From Spirochaetales bacterium (lineage in GTDB: Bacteria; Spirochaetota; Spirochaetia; UBA9216): DNA of 64,000 bases. Location of the stretch: assembly GCA_016839055.1 (NCBI GenBank), contig JAEKNX010000003.1:186001-250000 (forward strand), given 5' to 3'. Both the position numbers and the translations under genes were made by a program. The notes beneath the pieces are model-generated. The model saw only the letters and a program-made list of their open reading frames with translations. It was not told the origin of the DNA and searched no databases. Shown here piece by piece: positions 27,362 through 35,209 of this stretch; position 1 is the first letter of the stretch; the number at the start of each line of letters is the position of its first letter.

Positions 27362-27571
27362 ATGATAATTCCTGTTATTGAAGATATTGAAGAAATGAGC
27401 GAACTCGTATCAATATACCTACAGAAATCCGGAATGGAAACCGAAGAATGGAAAAAAGCTGTCAGAGGTACTGCTGCATCCGTTTTTTGGAGAAAGATGC
27501 AGCCTATCTGGGATTTGAAAATTAAATCAACACGAGGAAGCGGTACCAAAATTATAATTTCAGAGATATAA
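27362..27571 (+). pseudogene. Remnant of a two-component system (receiver start joined to kinase tail)
   Basis: The frame begins MIIPVIEDIEEMSELVSIYL, which reads like the first strand and helix of a response-regulator receiver domain. After a break around residue 28 it ends IKSTRGSGTKIIISEI, which resembles the last strands of a histidine-kinase ATPase domain. The middle of both proteins is missing. The likely origin is a deletion fusing a regulator to a kinase, leaving a 69-codon stub without phosphorylation site or catalytic core. A frame extending upstream to 27197 overlaps the divergent gene and lacks a ribosome site. Confidence 0.5.
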
Positions 27572-27648
27572 TTGAGAGAATTTTAAAAATATCAATTTTT
27601 GAAATTCCCTCAATTTATAGCAGATTTTACAAAAAATGGAGTTCAATA

Positions 27649-28527
27649 ATGAAGATACTTAATATCGGTTCACTTAATATCGATGATGTCTATTCTGTCA
27701 ATCATTTCGTAAGACCCGGCGAAACCTTAAGCAGCGAAGAGTATAATCAATTCTGCGGAGGCAAGGGTCTGAACCAGTCAATCGCCCTCGCGAATGCCGG
27801 AGCCGAGATCTATCATGCAGGCTCGATAGGCGGCGACGGAATATTCCTGAAGGCCCTCTTGGAGAAGGCGGGAGCAGACACAAGCCTCGTGAAAACGGGA
27901 AAGACACCGACAGGCCGCGCAATAATCCAGGTAATACCCGAAGGAGAGAATTCCATCATCCTCTTCAAGGGCGCCAACCACAGCCTTAGCGAGGCCGACA
28001 TCGACAGTTTTCTTGCTCCCTTCAAAAAAGGCGACTATCTTCTTCTTCAAAATGAGGTAAATAATCTTGAGCTGATAATCGGCAAAGCCCATGCGAAAGG
28101 CCTTAAAATAGCCATTAACCCCGCCCCGATGGATGAGGCGATCCTCAAACTCCCGCTGAAAAAGATAGACATCTTCATCGTCAACGAGATTGAAGGAGAA
28201 GGTTTTACAGGAGAGTCTGAACCGGAAAAAATCGGTGAGGCATTCAGAAAAATGTATCCTGACGCCATCCTCGTGCTGACCCTCGGCGCCGACGGCGTAT
28301 ATTACTTTGCCGGCAGTGATATCATTACCCTTCCGGCCGAAAAAATAATACCGGTAGACACAACTGCGGCAGGCGACACCTTCATCGGCTACTTTCTCGC
28401 AGGCATAGCTGCCGGCGAAGCAGCTTTTACAGTTCTCCGCCGCGCTGTTAAAGCATCAGCTATAACCTGCACCCGCCTAGGGGCAGCCGACTCAATACCC
28501 CTTTTCGATGAGGTAGAACAGGGCTGA
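27649..28527 (+). CDS. rbsK: Ribokinase (PfkB family)
   Basis: The enzyme phosphorylates ribose to ribose-5-phosphate with ATP. The 292 residues contain the PfkB motif NQFCGGKGLNQSIALANAG near the N-terminus and VDTTAAGDTFIGYF near the C-terminus, the latter with the catalytic base Asp. GGAG lies seven bases before the ATG. It lies close to the nucleoside operon on the opposite strand and would use the ribose released by the nucleoside hydrolase. A related sugar kinase specificity cannot be excluded. Confidence 0.88.
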   Translation: MKILNIGSLNIDDVYSVNHFVRPGETLSSEEYNQFCGGKGLNQSIALANAGAEIYHAGSIGGDGIFLKALLEKAGADTSLVKTGKTPTGRAIIQVIPEGENSIILFKGANHSLSEADIDSFLAPFKKGDYLLLQNEVNNLELIIGKAHAKGLKIAINPAPMDEAILKLPLKKIDIFIVNEIEGEGFTGESEPEKIGEAFRKMYPDAILVLTLGADGVYYFAGSDIITLPAEKIIPVDTTAAGDTFIGYFLAGIAAGEAAFTVLRRAVKASAITCTRLGAADSIPLFDEVEQG

Positions 28528-28529
28528 AA

Positions 28530-29228
28530 ATGAAAAAAACGGCCGGATTAATATTATGCATCATGCTCTTCTTTCAAGCCTTCTTAGCAGGGGCAGACTC
28601 CTCGTGGAATACCGCCGTAAGGCATTACAGAGTGAGTGAGGATCTCAAGCCCCACAGCATGAAGGTATTGTCACAGACGTTCAACGGAAAAATGGATCTT
28701 GAGAAAACCGAGGAACTGATATTCCATCTGAGTTATGATGTCAAGGGACAGACCATTAGTGAACTCATCCAGGCTACAGAAGACGGAAAAGATGTTACCG
28801 AGCAGAGAAAAAACGAGAACAGGAATCAAAGAGGGCGCGGCGGCAGCCCGACAGGCAACAGTGAGGGCTTTGAGAAAAACCCCTTAGACCCTGCAGTCCA
28901 AAGCGATCTTACAGCCGCGGACACCGGCACGACTGAAGATAAAGACGGAGAGCGCTGCGCCGTATGGGAATTCAGGCTAAAACTGAACAATAACCACGAC
29001 GCCGTCGGCAAGACCTGGATCAGCCTGAAAACCGGAGCAGCAGTAAGCTTGGAGTACAGTATTGAACCGAATTTCCCATTCGTCGAAGAGATGAGTATAG
29101 GCATGAATTATAAGGTCGACAGCATGGGAAGATGGCTTATGAAGGAAATGCGATTCAAAGGCAGGGTGAACATGATAATCATGAAAAAGAATTTTGATGC
29201 GATTACAAGTTTTTCGGATTACTGGTAG
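28530..29228 (+). CDS. Exported hypothetical protein, 232 residues
   Basis: The N-terminus MKKTAGLILCIMLFFQAFLAGADS is a clear signal peptide, so the protein is periplasmic or surface-exposed. The mature part has a Gly/Arg/Asn-rich insert (about residues 88-110) and beta-strand-like segments, ending in a repeated-Lys/Phe strand. It starts two bases after the ribokinase stop and so is in its operon. I do not recognise the family; spirochaetes have many such small beta-rich exported proteins of unknown role. Confidence 0.75.
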   Translation: MKKTAGLILCIMLFFQAFLAGADSSWNTAVRHYRVSEDLKPHSMKVLSQTFNGKMDLEKTEELIFHLSYDVKGQTISELIQATEDGKDVTEQRKNENRNQRGRGGSPTGNSEGFEKNPLDPAVQSDLTAADTGTTEDKDGERCAVWEFRLKLNNNHDAVGKTWISLKTGAAVSLEYSIEPNFPFVEEMSIGMNYKVDSMGRWLMKEMRFKGRVNMIIMKKNFDAITSFSDYW

Positions 29229-29237
29229 GCAAAACAA

Positions 29238-29260
29238 TGCCCCCGGACAATCCGGGGGCA
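29238..29260. terminator. Bidirectional terminator after the ribokinase operon
   Basis: TGCCCCCGGA (29238-29247) and TCCGGGGGCA (29251-29260) form a ten-pair GC-rich stem between convergent genes. A TTGTTTT tract follows on the minus strand. Confidence 0.8.
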
Positions 29261-29277
29261 GCAGCACTTTAAATAAT

Positions 29278-30852
29278 TTATTCAGAAACAGTTGTAATCC
29301 TGCCCTCTGTCCTGTAATCGACAGAAGGATGCTTTTGAAGGTAGCTCGTTACAACATCCAGATCAAGCGGACCCGCATCATATGGGTTAATAGCCTTCTC
29401 TTTCAGCACCTGAAAATCATCTCCGCCGCCGCGGATGTAGTTATTAGCGGCAACTTTGTAGATTGCGTCAGGATCGAGGGGCTTCCATCCGCCCATGCCG
29501 TCGGTGATATAGACCCCTGTAACCCGGCCGCCGGTCTGCGCGGCGTAGTCAAAGGGTGGTGCCGATGGATCCCAGACAATCTTAGCGCCGGACATCTGAA
29601 GGAATCTTCCGGCACCCTCTTCGGTCTGACTAAGACCATGGTCAAAAACCTGCCAAAGATCGGAGCCTTTAATTTCAAAGGTTGCAACAAGGTTGCCAAA
29701 CGGAAGAACTTCCATCAAAGTCTGCATGGTGAACTCGCCAGTTCCAACATTTGCACGTATACCCCCGGCATTTGTAAGAGCTATCTGTACTCCCTTGTCC
29801 TTGACAGCATCAAGCATGGCATCGGCAATCATGTTTCCGATATTGCTCTCGGAAGTGCGGGATCTGATGAGTTCAGTTTTGACAGTTCCGATAACCTTGC
29901 CGGTAAATGGCGCAAGCTCCATATTTTTCTCATCAATATACGCCTGAACTTCGGGATCGCCAGGGATTGAGGCTGTCATCTTAACGGGAGCACCCCACCA
30001 ACTAACAGGAACTCCGGCCTCATTAAAGACAACAGTCAGGTTTCCCAGATATGTATTATATTCGGAAGCCTGGACTATGAGTACAGGCTCATCTCCGGCC
30101 GACTGAACGACAGCCGGATAATCATCACCCAGCAGTTGTGTATGAGAATGTCCACCGACGATAACATCAATTCCGTCGAGTCCGGCGGCAATAGCCTGAT
30201 CGTGCGTAAATCCGTTGTGGCTTAAAAGAATGATAATATCAATTCCCTGCGCTTCAAGCTCATCTATAACAGGCTGCACCGATCTTATAACATCATTGAA
30301 TACAACCTTAGCAGCAGGACTCGAAATAGTCGGAGTCTCTGGCAGGGTCGCGCCGATTATTCCGACTGACCTTCCATCCATTCTACGAATGAGGTAGGGC
30401 TGAACATAGCCATCGACTTCAGGATAGGCGCTGAAATCAATATTCGCGTTAACAACCGGCGTCTCGAGGCCGTCGAGAAATTTCAGCATTCCGGCATTTC
30501 CCTTGTCAAACTCATGATTTCCAAGAGTCATCGCGTCATAATCGAGGAGATTCATGACATCCCTGTCGGCAACACCTTCGAAGACAGTAAAAAATACCGT
30601 GCCCATAGTATAGTCGCCGGCGTCAAGCAGCAAAACATTGTCATAGGCCGCACGAACCTGATCGGCCATGAAGGCAATCTTCGCGGCACCGTAGCGGCCC
30701 TTATAGTCGGCAGCAAGATGGGAATGTGCATCATTTGTGTGAAGGATTGTCAGCGGCCAGTCGCCCTCAGCCTTTGTTTCCTGAACACCCTCAGCAGTCA
30801 GAGGGAGAATCAGCATCATGAAAAGAAATAAAAACAGCAGGATTTTCTTCAT
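29278..30852 (-). CDS. Secreted 5'-nucleotidase/2',3'-cyclic phosphodiesterase (UshA-like)
   Basis: The protein removes phosphate from extracellular nucleotides to give nucleosides. After a signal peptide (about 1-20, ending LTAEG) comes a metallophosphoesterase domain with ILHTNDAHSHL, LLLDAGDYTMG, LGNHEFDKG and ILLSHNGF plus VGGHSHT (metal ligands). A 5'-nucleotidase C-terminal domain follows, including NAGGIRANV and the substrate-stacking region. The length of 524 residues fits UshA. AAGGGG lies six bases before the ATG. It would supply the nucleosides taken up by the BMP/ABC system nearby. Confidence 0.94.
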   Translation of the reverse strand: MKKILLFLFLFMMLILPLTAEGVQETKAEGDWPLTILHTNDAHSHLAADYKGRYGAAKIAFMADQVRAAYDNVLLLDAGDYTMGTVFFTVFEGVADRDVMNLLDYDAMTLGNHEFDKGNAGMLKFLDGLETPVVNANIDFSAYPEVDGYVQPYLIRRMDGRSVGIIGATLPETPTISSPAAKVVFNDVIRSVQPVIDELEAQGIDIIILLSHNGFTHDQAIAAGLDGIDVIVGGHSHTQLLGDDYPAVVQSAGDEPVLIVQASEYNTYLGNLTVVFNEAGVPVSWWGAPVKMTASIPGDPEVQAYIDEKNMELAPFTGKVIGTVKTELIRSRTSESNIGNMIADAMLDAVKDKGVQIALTNAGGIRANVGTGEFTMQTLMEVLPFGNLVATFEIKGSDLWQVFDHGLSQTEEGAGRFLQMSGAKIVWDPSAPPFDYAAQTGGRVTGVYITDGMGGWKPLDPDAIYKVAANNYIRGGGDDFQVLKEKAINPYDAGPLDLDVVTSYLQKHPSVDYRTEGRITTVSE

Positions 30853-30952
30853 TTTATACCCCTTTAGTTTAACTCATTTCAGCTTAACCCCGGGATCTCC
30901 TGCTGTCAATTGTCAGACTATAAAAATAGCACGACTCGAAAAAAGGTGAGGA

Positions 30953-32020
30953 CTAATATTCTTCATTGAGCTGAAGGCGAAGGCCTCCGTCGCTTGAGAG
31001 CATGCTCTGTTCGATATAATATTGAATCTTAAGGCCATGATCAAAATCCGAAAGCAAAACAGCCTCTCCCTTCACCGCCGAGATGAAATTTTCATGAAGA
31101 GTAGTTTCGGGCGCGGGGTCGACACTGACAACCTCAGGACCATCCGGGGTATAGAGAGTATATTCGTTTTCCGCGTTTTCGGTGTCGAGCCTCAGAGCCC
31201 CGTCTTCACCATAGACAGTTAGACTGACCTGCTCATGAGGACCGCCTGCCGTCCAGCTGGCCCGAAGAAGTCCCGCCGCGCCGTTTGCAAAACCAAGCTG
31301 ACTGATGAAGGTATCACCAGCTGTAAGATCCAGCTCCTGATACTCCTCCACCTCATCGAAACCGGCAATATTACTTATAGTTGTAGAAACCTCCGCTAAT
31401 TCTCCGCAGACTCTTTCTGCAAGATCATAGAGAACCGAACCAAGTTCTCCGATTACACCGGCCGAACCCGCGGCTTTCGAGAGCCGCCAGATAAGACGCT
31501 TCTCTTCATAGGGGTCATCGAGAATCCGGGAATCAAGCCGGTTCTGCATATAGGCGGCTTCCATATATCTAATCCGGCCGAGTCTCCCCTCCTTGATACT
31601 ATTCACAGCAGAAGAAAGAAGCGGAATATTCCATCCGGAAAAATTAATAGCCGCCGTCAAGCCGCTGTGACGGGCTGCCCGAGTCATCTCGACCGCCTCT
31701 GCGTAATTCGAAGCCAGAGGATTCTCACAGAAAACATGGACGCCCCGGGCAAAAGCCTCCAGAGAAACCTCCAGATGCCCTCCGTCGGGAACGGCAACGA
31801 CCAGGACGTCAACAGCTTCGGCCTCAAGCATATCCTTTACTTCAGTATAATGGGAGGCAAGGCCGAACTGACCGGCTGTAAAGGCCGCGATTTTTTCATC
31901 ATTATCACAGCAGGCAACAATTTCAACGTCATCGAGCCCGGAAAATGCCCGGATATTATTTCTTCCAGCGCTGCCGCAGCCTGCCACGGCAATCTTAATA
32001 TTAGTATTTATATCAATCAT
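30953..32020 (-). CDS. Gfo/Idh/MocA-family NAD(P)-dependent oxidoreductase
   Basis: A Rossmann fold at the N-terminus (IKIAVAGCGSAGRNNIRAF, residues 8-26) and VFCENPLASNYAEAVEM, which contains the family's conserved E(K/N)P motif (here Asn replaces the usual catalytic Lys), mark this 355-residue protein. The C-terminal half is the alpha/beta substrate domain. Family members oxidise or reduce sugars, inositol or related polyols. The Lys-to-Asn change at the EKP motif may mean altered chemistry. The gene stands alone and divergent from the methyltransferase, so its substrate is not indicated. Confidence 0.85.
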   Translation of the reverse strand: MIDINTNIKIAVAGCGSAGRNNIRAFSGLDDVEIVACCDNDEKIAAFTAGQFGLASHYTEVKDMLEAEAVDVLVVAVPDGGHLEVSLEAFARGVHVFCENPLASNYAEAVEMTRAARHSGLTAAINFSGWNIPLLSSAVNSIKEGRLGRIRYMEAAYMQNRLDSRILDDPYEEKRLIWRLSKAAGSAGVIGELGSVLYDLAERVCGELAEVSTTISNIAGFDEVEEYQELDLTAGDTFISQLGFANGAAGLLRASWTAGGPHEQVSLTVYGEDGALRLDTENAENEYTLYTPDGPEVVSVDPAPETTLHENFISAVKGEAVLLSDFDHGLKIQYYIEQSMLSSDGGLRLQLNEEY

Positions 32021-32075
32021 ATTTTCATCTTAACAATTTTACCTCCGGAATTCAACGAAGACAGGCGCTATCATA

Positions 32076-32110
32076 ACGACAATCAGGACAAAATAGGTTA
32101 TTCTTTAATA
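32076..32110 (+). promoter_or_regulatory. Promoter of the RlmG-like gene, leaderless geometry
   Basis: ACGACA (32076-32081), 17 bases and TATTCT (32099-32104) are followed by exactly six bases and the ATG. The predicted start coincides with the start codon, in keeping with the absence of a Shine-Dalgarno. Confidence 0.4.
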
Positions 32111-33241
32111 ATGAAGAACTGGAACAGCCCCGCAGGGCAACTCAAACTCGAAAGATACCCATTTAAAGGCGAACTGAGCCATCAGGCCTGGGACAGCGCA
32201 GACGAATGGATAGTAAAGCACTTTCCGGAGCAAAATAAACCCGTGTTAATAACCGGCGAAGCCTTCGGCGTGCTTGGAACCGTCTGGGGAAAATCCTCCA
32301 TTACCGCCTGCGGAGATTCCCATCTCGCATTTAGCGCCCTCATGAAAAACAGGTCCCTGAATCCGGAAAACACAGGCGGAGAGCTCAAGCTGCTGCCGTC
32401 AACGGATCATTCAGACTCCGACAAGGTTTTCGGTCGTATTTTCATTCGAATACCGAAGGACCTCTCTCTTATGGAGTACTATCTAAAACACTCTCTTCGC
32501 TTCGCCGATGCAGATTCCGAAATATGGCTTGGAGCAATGGATAAACGCTGGAGCAGCGGTGTGAAAAAAATAACCGAAAACCTGCTTGCGACAGAGGAAG
32601 TGTTTCCCTTTGAACGACACTCAAGATGGATCAGGTTCAGCAGACTCAATGCTCAAGACAGATTCGAGGCTGCTATAGCTCCCTCTTGGAACCTCGAAAA
32701 ATTCCCGCTCAAGTTTCATGCCGCGCCCGCTGTATTCTCGAGCACAGGACTTGATGCCGGAACTTCGGCTTTTTTATGGGCATTCCCGGAGAACCAGATC
32801 TCTGCGGCAGACTCCATCGCAGACCTCGGATGCGGAAGTGGCATTCTGGGCATATCCGCAGCCTATCTCAACCCGAACGCGGCGCTCTATTTTACAGATG
32901 AATCTTATCTGGCAGTTAGGAATGCCGAAGACAATTACAAACAGAATAATCTTACAGGACAGGCGGATTTTATGGCGGCACACGGCCTCGAAGGGGTTAA
33001 AGACGACAGTCTCGATCTAGTTCTATGCAACCCGCCGTTTCATTTCCAGAATATTCAGAGCAGGGAACCTGCCAGGTTTCTCTTCGAAGAAGCTCGGAGA
33101 ACCCTGCGTCCCGGAGGCTGCATCCAGGTAGTAGGCAACAATCATCTAGGCTATCACAAACTGCTGAAAGAGCTTTTCAGCAATACCGATGAAGTCTACC
33201 AAAACAGTAAATTCACCGTGCTCAGGGCAGTTAAAGCATAG
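32111..33241 (+). CDS. RlmG/RsmC-like rRNA guanine-N2 methyltransferase
   Basis: This 376-residue protein has the two-domain layout of RlmG/RsmC: a degenerate N-terminal Rossmann-like half and a catalytic C-terminal half. The SAM motif ADLGCGSGILGISAAYLNP lies near residue 237. The catalytic NPPF, in LVLCNPPFHFQ, is typical of N2-guanine or N6-adenine methylation. RlmG modifies 23S rRNA and RsmC 16S rRNA; which applies here is not decidable by eye. A longer frame to 31667 overlaps the divergent oxidoreductase and is not supported. No ribosome site is visible before the ATG. Confidence 0.85.
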   Translation: MKNWNSPAGQLKLERYPFKGELSHQAWDSADEWIVKHFPEQNKPVLITGEAFGVLGTVWGKSSITACGDSHLAFSALMKNRSLNPENTGGELKLLPSTDHSDSDKVFGRIFIRIPKDLSLMEYYLKHSLRFADADSEIWLGAMDKRWSSGVKKITENLLATEEVFPFERHSRWIRFSRLNAQDRFEAAIAPSWNLEKFPLKFHAAPAVFSSTGLDAGTSAFLWAFPENQISAADSIADLGCGSGILGISAAYLNPNAALYFTDESYLAVRNAEDNYKQNNLTGQADFMAAHGLEGVKDDSLDLVLCNPPFHFQNIQSREPARFLFEEARRTLRPGGCIQVVGNNHLGYHKLLKELFSNTDEVYQNSKFTVLRAVKA

Positions 33242-33261
33242 ATTCGCTTATACTGCGCTAC

Positions 33262-33290
33262 TTGATTTTTTCCCGTCCTGATTGTATGAA
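33262..33290 (+). promoter_or_regulatory. Sigma-70 promoter of the HAD/Sua5 fusion gene
   Basis: TTGATT (33262-33267), 17 bases and TATGAA (33285-33290). The predicted start is near 33297, just before the AAGGG ribosome site. Confidence 0.5.
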
Positions 33291-33313
33291 TAATTCACAA
33301 GGGCGGCAATATT

Positions 33314-34807
33314 TTGACAGTTAAAGCAAAAAGCAGGGCGGTATTTCTCGACCGCGACGGAACAATAATTCAGGACAGGGGTTATCTCAGCAGCGTATCA
33401 GAGGTTGAGATTTTCTCCGACACAATCTCCTCATTAAAACTGCTGCAGGAAGAGGAGTATGAGCTCTTTATAGTAACCAATCAGAGCGGTGTAGCCAAAG
33501 GTCTTATTTCGAACGATGAGGTTGAGAAAATCAACGGCTACATTGATGAGCAGCTGCGAGAAGCGGGAATTACAATCAGGCAGTGGTATGTCTGCCCGCA
33601 TGAGAGCGGCTGCAACTGCAAAAAGCCGGCCCCATTTTTTCTGAATAAGGCCGCAGCCGACTTCGACATCGATCTCAGCCGATCATGGGTTATCGGAGAT
33701 CATCCCCATGATATTCTGCTAGCAAAAAACGTCGGCGCGGCCGGCCTCTACGTACTCACCGGGCACGGCTCAAAGCACCTTTCGAATCTTCCGATTGATG
33801 TCCCCGTCTTCCATAATCTCTCCGACGCCGCCACGCGCATCCTGAACCCTGATACCGCAGACAGTGGTAATTATTGCAGTATCCAAGAGGCGGCGTCTCT
33901 CCTCAAAAGCGGCGGTCTTGCGGCATTTCCTACCGAAACCGTCTACGGTCTCGGCGCGGATGTCTTCAACCCGGAGGCTGTTGCAAGAATTTTCGAACTT
34001 AAAAACCGGCCGCTTTTTAACCCTTTAATTGCCCACATCTGTGACCTTGAAATGCTTGACCGCCTCACAGACGATATTCCCGATACTGCCCGCAGCCTCA
34101 TTAAAGAATTCTGGCCTGGCCCCCTGACCCTTGTTTTCCGGAAGAAAGAAGCCGTTCCGGACATCGTCACAGGAGGAAACCCCACAGTCGCAGTCAGAAT
34201 GCCGGCACACCCGATGGCCCTCGAGCTAATAAAAAGGGCCGGAACCCCGATAGCCGCCCCGAGTGCTAACGCGTTTGGGAAAACAAGCCCCACAACCGCC
34301 GTTCATGTAATCGAACAGCTCGGTCACCTAGGCTATAAGATAATTGACGGCGGAGCCAGCCGGGTTGGAGTGGAATCGACGGTGCTGTCTCTGGTTCATG
34401 ATAAACCAGTCCTTCTTCGGCCCGGCGGTCTTTCAATTGAAGAGATAGAGAGAGTCGTCGGGAAAATCAAGCACCAAGGCGAACCCGAACTTGTTAATCT
34501 TGAGAGTCCCGGACTTCTTGCCAGCCATTATTCACCACATACCCCTTTTATTCTTGAAAACGGAGGACCTGTGGACAATAATGATCCGCAGACTGGACTA
34601 CTGCTTTTCAAAAGGACAGAAATCATAAGCGCGGGTCCGGTGGAAGTCTTAAGTCCTGACGGAAGTACCGAGGAAGCCGCGGTGAATTTATACGCGGCAA
34701 TGCGGAGACTCGATAAGATGGGTCTTAAAAAAATAATAGCCTACAAACTTCCCGAACACGGACTCGGAAAGGCTGTGAATGATCGAATCTCCAAAGCTTC
34801 CACGTAG
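33314..34807 (+). CDS. Fusion: GmhB-type HAD phosphatase plus Sua5 threonylcarbamoyl-AMP synthase
   Basis: The first 180 residues form a HAD phosphatase with FLDRDGTI (nucleophile Asp), IVTNQSGVAKGL and the Zn loop CPHESGCNCKKP. That loop is typical of heptose-1,7-bisphosphate phosphatase (GmhB) and histidinol-phosphatase. Residues from about 187 to the end are a full Sua5: the YrdC domain has AFPTETVYGLGADV, LKNRPLFNPLIAHI and PSANAFGKTSPT, followed by the C-terminal Sua5 domain with SHYSPHTPF. Sua5 makes threonylcarbamoyl-AMP for the t6A37 modification of tRNA. I know of no functional link between the halves. The start is TTG with AAGGG upstream. The stop codon lies in the first unit of a tandem repeat. 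Confidence 0.9.
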   Translation: MTVKAKSRAVFLDRDGTIIQDRGYLSSVSEVEIFSDTISSLKLLQEEEYELFIVTNQSGVAKGLISNDEVEKINGYIDEQLREAGITIRQWYVCPHESGCNCKKPAPFFLNKAAADFDIDLSRSWVIGDHPHDILLAKNVGAAGLYVLTGHGSKHLSNLPIDVPVFHNLSDAATRILNPDTADSGNYCSIQEAASLLKSGGLAAFPTETVYGLGADVFNPEAVARIFELKNRPLFNPLIAHICDLEMLDRLTDDIPDTARSLIKEFWPGPLTLVFRKKEAVPDIVTGGNPTVAVRMPAHPMALELIKRAGTPIAAPSANAFGKTSPTTAVHVIEQLGHLGYKIIDGGASRVGVESTVLSLVHDKPVLLRPGGLSIEEIERVVGKIKHQGEPELVNLESPGLLASHYSPHTPFILENGGPVDNNDPQTGLLLFKRTEIISAGPVEVLSPDGSTEEAAVNLYAAMRRLDKMGLKKIIAYKLPEHGLGKAVNDRISKAST

Positions 34808-34886
34808 TAGAAGATTCAGCTTCCACGTAGTGGAAGATTCAGCTTCCACGTAGTGGAAGATTCAGCATCCACGTAGTGGAAGATTA
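34795..34886. repeat. Four tandem 23-bp palindromic repeats
   Basis: Four head-to-tail units start at 34795, 34818, 34841 and 34864. Each contains the hairpin CTTCCAC-GTA-GTGGAAG; unit 1 has one arm mismatch and unit 4 another. Units 2 and 3 are identical. The first unit supplies the last four codons and the stop of the HAD/Sua5 gene. From 34887 to 35000 I see nothing beyond a weak GC-rich stem. Confidence 0.9.
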
Positions 34887-35000
34887 GGCAGGGTGACGGC
34901 AAGGATTGTTACAACCGCGCCCTTAAGAGTGCCCGGACCGGCAGCTTCGACAGAAAGGCTGCTAGCAGGGGCATTTCAATGCTCATGATTTAAACTCTTG

Positions 35001-35162
35001 TTAATCTTTCCAGGTAACAAGAATTTTCTCATCAGGACATTTTCGGCCGGCAAGTTCGGCAAGTCTTTTTATCTCTTCCCTGCAACAGTCGATGCCTTTA
35101 TCAGAATCGATTCGTCTAACCAGTTCTGATACAAATTCTTTGATAGTAATTTCTTTCTGCAT
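35001..35162 (-). CDS. Small protein, 53 residues, three cysteines
   Basis: The ATG at 35162 has AGGGAG seven bases upstream. The product begins MQKEITIKEFVSELVRRI and continues as a charged helical protein with a CC pair near residue 26 and a third Cys near 42. It follows the metal-transport permease gene by 47 bases on the same strand, so it is probably the last gene of the zinc/manganese operon. I do not recognise it. The paired cysteines may be coincidental or metal-related. Confidence 0.55.
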   Translation of the reverse strand: MQKEITIKEFVSELVRRIDSDKGIDCCREEIKRLAELAGRKCPDEKILVTWKD

Positions 35163-35209
35163 ATTGTTCTCCCTGACATTTTATATTTAAGTTTAATCCT
35201 TTTGAAAAC

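Noticed and set aside
31667-32110. N-terminal extension of the RlmG-like methyltransferase
   Set aside because: It would overlap the divergent oxidoreductase gene by more than 350 bases, and a promoter lies directly before the ATG at 32111.
34795-34886. Short CRISPR array
   Set aside because: The 23-bp units are contiguous with no spacers, and no cas gene is nearby.
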